Part shown: piece after piece, positions 58,256 to 64,000 of the stretch
Layout of the letters: each line of letters starts with the position of its first letter
Position numbering within the stretch: position 1 is the first letter of the stretch
Assembly (NCBI RefSeq): GCF_027409185.1
Contig: NC_084471.1
Location: forward strand, 6,974,535-7,038,534
DNA length: 64,000 bases
Direction of reading: 5' to 3'
Source: Cynocephalus volans
Lineage: Eukaryota; Chordata; Mammalia; Dermoptera; Cynocephalidae
Made by a program: the position numbers and the translations under genes
Notes under the pieces: generated by a model
Told to the model about the DNA's origin: nothing
Databases searched by the model: none
Seen by the model: only the letters and a program-made list of their open reading frames with translations

Positions 58256-59619
58256 CATCATTTCTAGCTTTCTGCACCCCATGGGGAAGCCGCACTCCCT
58301 CCTGCTCTCCTGACCACCAGGTAAGGTGGTGGGCGTGTCTGCAGCTCTTGGAGTGTCAGGTAGTGTGTTGTACAATGGGACTCTGTTGTGGTTAGCAGGG
58401 AGCAGGGACCCAGCATGGGTTTCTGGAACACATTAGGGGAGAATGAGAGGCCTATTGGGAGGTGGAAGCCTCCCTAAAGTGTGCTTTGCAGACTTGCTGG
58501 AGTTGTCTGGAAGCTAAACAAGTCATTCTCATGGGGTGAACCAGAGGCCCCAGCTGGGCCTTTGTGTGTGTTCCTGGCACATGGACAACCCCTGTGAGGT
58601 GAGGCTCAGCCTGGAGTGATCCTGAGTCACCTGGGACCTCTGAACCCCACCAGTGGCAGGGACAGCGGACTGGGTGGTAGCAAAGACTTCATGAGGCTTC
58701 CACATTCGTCCTTCTTGAGCCTCAGAGCAGACAAGGTGAGAGGGTTTCCCATCTCTGTGCTGGGAGCTTTGTATTATCCTGCGCCTTCTCATAGCTTTGC
58801 CATGAAGTAGGCCATTCTCCTGGTAAGGAGCTAGGTCCTGGAAAGAGCCTGGCCCAGTTGGTATGACTCTGCAGGTGGTGTCTCCCTGACCTGCTACCTC
58901 CTTTCAGTGGGCCAAGCTGCAGCCATCGTTGCCACCACTGATGCCTTCAGTGGCCAGACGCCATGCCGAGAGCATTATTTGAGTATCTGTGTTGAATCCT
59001 TGTGGCTGTCCTCTCCTTACAGGTGAGGAAACGCACTAAGGGGGGCTGGGTCTTGCTCGGCCTCCAGGAGGTGGCAGAACCAGGATGCCAAATCAGGCCA
59101 CTCTGAGGGCTGAGTGCCCAGGTGTGTGAGTGGATGGGCTTGGGTCCTAGAGATTGGGCCCCCACAGCTCGCTTGGAGACCAGGGTCAGAGTCATGTGTA
59201 GTCAGCTGGGAGGTGATCTCAGGAGGCAAGTGATGGGGGGAGGAAACCAGGAAAGGGGTGCCATGTCAGCACCTCGAGCTCAGCCTGCTGCGGATCCCTC
59301 GAGAGTCAGTGTGACCATAACTCAGGAGCTTTCCTTTGGGGGGCGGGTGGCCAGGTTTTCATCCACCAGCTCTTGTCCCTCAGCACGTGGGGGCTGATCA
59401 TGGCATCAGCTGCCTGCACTTCCGGGCCTGCTCCTCCAGTGGCTGAGCAAGATGCAGACATACATCAGAAGCCTTCATATGTAGGGGAACCATCCACCTG
59501 AGCTGCAGTGTCCTCCAGGGTGGCTGAGGAGTACAGGTGCACACTGGCAGGTCTGCTGGAGGAGGGGATGCGGTACAAAGACCTAAGTCTGAGTCTTGGT
59601 TTGGGGCAGGGCTCTGATC

Positions 59620-59830
59620 CTTTCTCAGTCTCTGTGTCCTACTCTGTCCTGGGGTGGGGGAAGTGGGGAGAGTCATGTCCTCTGTCTTGCAGCCTTTTTG
59701 AGTCTCTGTGTCCTACTCTGTCCAGTGGGGTGTTATGTGTTCTATCTTGCAGCTTTCTGGGTCTATGTGTCCTACTCTGTCCAGTAGGGGTCGCATGCTC
59801 TGTCTTTCAGGTTGCTGGGCGGATTGAATG
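59620..59830 (+). repeat. Three-unit degenerate tandem repeat
   Basis: TCTCTGTGTCCTACTCTGTC recurs at about 59628, 59702 and 59761 (the last TCTATG). Each is followed by a G-rich stretch and CTCTGTCTTGCAG or similar. Unit lengths are 74 and about 59 bp. Confidence 0.85.
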
Positions 59831-60177
59831 TGATTGTGTGTGTGAGGCACCATGCTTGGCACGTAGGAGGGGCTCAGTAAGTTGGTAGCCCTTGTTATTT
59901 TTATTGTCCTCTCTTTTATGTTAGCTCTACCTGGTGCTTTGTGTGCCTTATTGGTTGGCCATTGCTCCCTAACAGACCACCCAGACTCTGCACCTCAAAA
60001 CAGTGATCACAACTACAGCTCACCTGTGTCTGGTCAGCTGATCTTGGCCGGTCTCGCTCATGCTTCTGCAGGTTGACTGGTATTCTGTTGCAGGCTGGGC
60101 TTGGCTGTGGCAGCCCTGCTCCTGGTATCTCTTTCTCCTCCTGGTACCAGCATGCTGGCCTGGGAAGGTCCCTCTCT

Positions 60178-60550
60178 TGGTTTGAATGTGTCCCCCAAAG
60201 TTCAACTAAATCCCCAGTGCAACAGTGTTGAGAGGTGGGACCTTCAAGAGGTGATTAGGTCATGAAGGCTCTGTCATTGTGAATGGATTAATGTCCTTAT
60301 CACAAGAATGGGTTAATTATCATAAAAGTGGGTTAAAAAAGCGAGTTCAGCATCCTCTTGCTGTCTCGTGCACTCTTTTGCCCTTTCCCCTTCCTCCATG
60401 GGATGAGGCAGCAAGAAGGTCCTCACCAGATGTGGCCCCTCAGTCTTGGACTTCCCAGCCTCCACAGCTGTGAGCCAGGTAGATTTCTGTTTATTATCAA
60501 TTTCCTAGTCTGTGGTATTGTGTTATAGCAGCACAAAATGTACTGAGACA
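60178..60550 (+). mobile_element. MaLR LTR (MLT1/MST type)
   Basis: TGGTTTGAATGTGTCCCCCA, CCCCAGTGCAACAGTGTTGA, GAGGTGATTAGGTCATGAAG and CATGGGATGAGGCAGCAAGA follow the MaLR LTR order. It ends GTGGTATTGTGTTATAGCAG and ATGTACTGAGACAG. Confidence 0.9.
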
Positions 60551-61499
60551 GCTGGTGATGGTAGCAGCACAAAAGGGCAAGTGTAAACATGCAAACATCT
60601 GTGTTGGCCACAGGTCACATGGCTGTGCCCAGACTCACAGGTAGGGTCTTTGTGGGAGGGGCTGTGAAGTCACATGGAGGAGGATGGAGCAGGCGCAGAA
60701 CCAGGACCACAGTGCTGTACGTCACAGTCCCCCTTCCCCAAAGCTTCCTACCAGTTTCTCCACTTGCCCTTGAGGTCCTGTGTCAAATGCTGTTTTTACA
60801 AGAGCCTTCCCTGAGTTTCTTAAGCACTCATAGAAGGGCGGAGCCTCTTCCCCCTGGTGCGGAGCCACACGGTGTGCTTGCTGTGGCCAGCTGTGTATGA
60901 TGATACCAGCAGCTTCTTGGTAGGGGGTTATGTGCTGCAGCCCTGAGTGCGTGTCCACCTGTGTGATCGCAGGAATCCAAGAGCTAAAGGCCCAGAAGAA
61001 TTTCACCCTGAGGAAACTGAGGTGCAGAGGAGTGTTGACTTTCTCAGGACCCCCAGAATCAGTGGCAGAGCTAGGCTGGGAATCTAGGCTCCAAGTTCTC
61101 AGGGTCTCACCAGAGAGGGCTGTGGCAAGCAGGGTTGCTGGAGTATCTGGGAAAGGGCGGGCCTCACCACCTGGTGTGAGGCCGAGTTTGCCACAGCTCT
61201 TTGGTTCACCCAACAGATGGAGGGAGTCACCCTGGGTGGAGCCTGCTTCCCCTTTGCGTCCAGCGGGGGCCTGGAGTTGTGTGGCTGCAGCACAGGCCGG
61301 GCTCATTTCCCAGGCCTGTTATGAGTTGAGCTGTCACAGGCTGGATAGAGGTAGGTCCCGGCTAGTCCGTCCCTCTGTCTCACCCCTGCTTTGTGTGCAG
61401 GTAGGGAAGGTGGGGTTTTCGTGTTGGAGCTTTAGCCTGGAAGTGAGAACGTGGGATGTGGCCTTTGGTTTTGTTATTCATTTGCTTTGTGAGCCTTGA

Positions 61500-62400
61500 A
61501 GGGGTGTGTGTGAAGGGGGGTTGTGTGTGGTATGTGGGGTGTGTGTATGCATGTGTGGGAGGGGTTGTGTGTGGTATGTGGGGTGTGTGATATGTTTATG
61601 CATGTGTGTGGAGTTGTGTGGTATATGGGGTGTGTATGCTTGGGGGGGTTGTGTTTGGTATGTGGTGTGTGTATGCATGTGGGGGGGTTGTGTGTGGTAT
61701 GTGAGGTGTGTATGCATGTGTTGGGGGTGGTGTGTGGCATGTGGTCTGTGTATACACGTGTGTGTGTGGGTTGTGTGTGGTATGTGTGGTCTGTGTGTGT
61801 TGTGTGTATGCATGTGTGTGCGTTGAGTGTGGTGTGTGGTGTGTGTGGTGTGTGTATGCATGTGTTTGGGGGTTGTGTGTGGTATGTGGGGTGTGTATAT
61901 GTATGTGGGAGGTTGTGTGTGGTATGGGGGTGTGTACGCATGTGTTGGGGGTGGTATGTAGTATATGGAGTGTGTATGCACGTGTGTGGGGGGGTATGTG
62001 TGGTGTGTGGGGTATGTGTGGTGTGTGTATGCATGTGTGTGAGTGGAGTGTGGTATGTGGGGGGAGTGTGGTATGTGGTGTGTGTGAGTGTATGTGGGGG
62101 GGGTTGTGTGTGGTATGTGGGGTGTGTGTATGCATGTGTGGGAGGGGTTGTGAGTGGTATGTGGGGTGTGTGGTATGTGGTATGTTTATGCGTGTGTGGG
62201 GGGTTGTATGGTATATGGGGTGTGTATGCTTGGGGGGGTTGTGTTTGGTATGTGGTATGTGTATGCATGTGGGGGGGTTGTGTGTGTTATGTGGGTGTGT
62301 ATGCATGTGTTGGGGGTGGTGTGTGGCATGTGGTGTGTGTGTGGGTTGTGTGTGGTATGTGCGGGGAGTGTGGTATGTGGGAGTGAGTGTGTAATGTGTA
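61500..62400 (+). repeat. GT-rich minisatellite with higher-order structure
   Basis: About 900 bp of units such as TTGTGTGTGGTATGTGGGGT and GTGTGTATGCATGTG. Blocks at about 61541-61745 and 62128-62335 are near copies offset by about 590 bp (both contain TGTGTATGCTTGGGGGGGTT). Stop-free frames of 160-290 aa on both strands arise from the composition and are not genes. Confidence 0.95.
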
Positions 62401-62590
62401 TAAAGTACTCCGGTTTTGGAGCCAGACACAGTTCTGGGTGCTGGGTTGGTTGCCCACTAGCTTTGGGACCTTGGGCAGTTCACTGCTGAGCCTGTTTCTG
62501 CATGCGTGAAGTGAGATGTGACAGTGGCCATGTAGGGTTGTGAGGAAATCATTAGCGAGTTCACCTTTCAGTGCCTGGGCCTCAGAGCAT
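62395..62590 (+). repeat. MIR SINE
   Basis: GGTTTTGGAGCCAGACACAG, TTGGTTGCCCACTAGCTTTG and GACCTTGGGCAGTTCACTGC are the classic MIR tRNA-related to core order. Confidence 0.75.
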
Positions 62591-64000
62591 TTTCCTTGGC
62601 CATCGCTGGGATGACCGTGGGCTGCCTGTGAGATCTGGTGAGGGCCTGGTGTGGGCTCTCACCTTGGCTTCCCCATCCATTTGCCAATGGGTGACCAGGA
62701 ACCCCACTTTTCCTCTTTGAGGTGCCATGTCCTCCTCTGTCTTGTGGGGATTTTTTGAGAGCTGAGAGACGGTGTATATGGAAGCACCTTGGACAGGGAC
62801 TGGCCACAGCAGATGCTTAACATGAGGCCATGTCCTGTCCTTTTCCTTTCTGAGGGGGAGGGGTGTGACCTGGAGACATCCAGGTGTCTGCCGGAGAGCA
62901 GGTCCTACCAGCATGATGTGGGCAGTGGTCCTGCAGGAGCCCCTGGCTCCAGACCAGCTGTGTCGAGTTGCCACTTCGGAAGCTCAGCTGTTGCTGCTTC
63001 TGAGGGAGCTGGAGGATTCTGGCTGTAATGCATGGGTGTCCTGGGAATCCATGGTCCCGAAGGATGTGGTTTATTGGGACAGATTGAACACACATGCTGA
63101 TCTCTGCTTCCTAATGGAACCTCACTAAAATGACAAAGGGATAAGAAGCTCTGAACCCCAAGAGTGGGACAGGAGGGGCCTGCAGGTTAGAGATGCGAGC
63201 TGAGCTTTGGAAGCTTCTGGGTGGTGGCTGATGTAGCAGGTGGAGGACCTAACGCCTGCAGGGGGAGGGCCGCAAGGGCAGGAACTAATTCTGGCTGTGG
63301 AGCTCCAGGAATTGATGAGGCGGTAGCCATGACAGGGGATCAAAAACAGGCTGTCACAGAGACATTTTTCTTTGGGTACTCTAATCCAGAGATGCTGGCA
63401 CAGAGGGAGGGATCCAGTGCCCTCTCGGCAGTGGGTATCAGGTGAATGGTGCACACTTGCAAGGTGATCCCAGCCCCTCCATCCTCAGCTCCCAGGAGGA
63501 CTACAGCCCCTGTTCCAAGCCCAGGCTGCAGGCTGGAGGCATCCTCTCGGGAGTAATTGACCCCAAAGAAAAGATCTGTAGCTATTTACAGATAGGAATC
63601 TCCATCAAAGTGATTGTTGCCTCACCTGTGAAAGTTCCTGGGTGGGGGATGCTTGCACAGTCACGTAAAGTCCCCCGGTTCCTGGGCCCTGCCCACCCAC
63701 GGAGGGCTGCTTCCAGCATCTCCCTCTCACTGTGAGTGGACTCAGCTCACCAGAGAGTGACGTTTCCAACAGGAAGGACAGAGACCTGCCAAAACAAAGC
63801 AAAAAGCAGAAAAAAGGAACCCTGAGAAATTAAAAATGTAAGGAGCAGAAGAAAACCTAAAGATAAACAAAACCCAAAATAATACCACTCATAATTCTCT
63901 GTAATATGCTCAGAGTTAAAATAGATGTTGCTTTCACTACAGTAGAGAAAGGAATAATGTAAGATCATGAAAGACTCTTGGGAATTAAAAATATGATAGT

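Larger units (their letters stand above)
48385..64000 (+). other. SULT4A1: SULT4A1 intron 1 (continues past the window)
   Basis: Begins GTGAGCCCC after exon 1. It contains MIR copies, an AT-rich interspersed element, an L1 ORF1 remnant with a nested SINE, two nested LTRs, a MaLR LTR, and two minisatellites. Stretches not listed separately (48.7-48.9, 49.1-50.4, 52.6-54.7, 58.3-59.6, 62.6-64.0 kb) show only unassigned unique or decayed sequence. No second exon was identified. Confidence 0.75.

Noticed and set aside
61474-62489. Overlapping 228-287 aa open frames on both strands (Cys/Val/Gly-rich and His/Thr/Pro-rich)
   Set aside because: They are translations of a GT/CA-rich minisatellite, open in several frames on both strands because TG-rich repeats rarely make stops. 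No domain is present.
48385-64000. Search for SULT4A1 exon 2
   Set aside because: No open block resembling TSLLQEVVYLV with an acceptor was found in the intron sequence available.

Overview
This is a window of placental-mammal genomic DNA. It contains spliced genes with GT-AG introns, ancient MIR, L2, L1M, MaLR and Tigger repeats, one CpG-island promoter, and no bacterial-style gene packing. Two genes are recognisable, both on the + strand: PNPLA5 (nine exons, about 28.19-39.69 kb) and exon 1 of SULT4A1 (48.216-48.384 kb, with its intron running to the window end). This order matches my recollection of human 22q13, where PNPLA3, PNPLA5 and SULT4A1 are neighbours. PNPLA3 itself is not seen. 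No Alu was noticed. The young SINEs are tRNA-Ile derived, and one is a head-to-tail tRNA dimer. That suggests colugo (CYN-type SINEs) as a first guess and a bat as a second; the species call is inference.

Layout. 1-28 kb is intergenic: a Tigger fossil with a transposase remnant, a 23-bp minisatellite, several LTRs, three tRNA SINEs, many MIR/L2 copies, and no supportable gene. 28.2-39.7 kb is PNPLA5. 39.7-47.6 kb is intergenic, with L2, MIR, L1, an MLT1 LTR, a nested L1/MER2/SINE block, and a perfect 94-bp inverted duplication with arms 2.9 kb apart. 47.9-48.7 kb is the SULT4A1 CpG island with two perfect cAMP-response elements and one near-perfect one. 48.4-64 kb is SULT4A1 intron 1, holding an L1 ORF1 fossil split by the dimeric SINE, nested LTRs, and a 0.9-kb GT-rich minisatellite with a higher-order repeat.

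Main result. PNPLA5 appears inactivated in this genome. All nine exons are present with usable splice sites. However, the catalytic Asp of the patatin DG(G/A) motif is Asn, exon 3 has an extra C in a C7 run that leads to a stop in exon 4, exon 8 lacks two bases, and exon 1 appears to lack one base near its end. The exon 1 loss could be bypassed by a splice acceptor 7 nt upstream. The SULT4A1 first exon is intact and encodes what I recall as the human N-terminus. No new multi-gene system was found; the novel material is the PNPLA5 decay, the inverted duplication and the nested retroelements.
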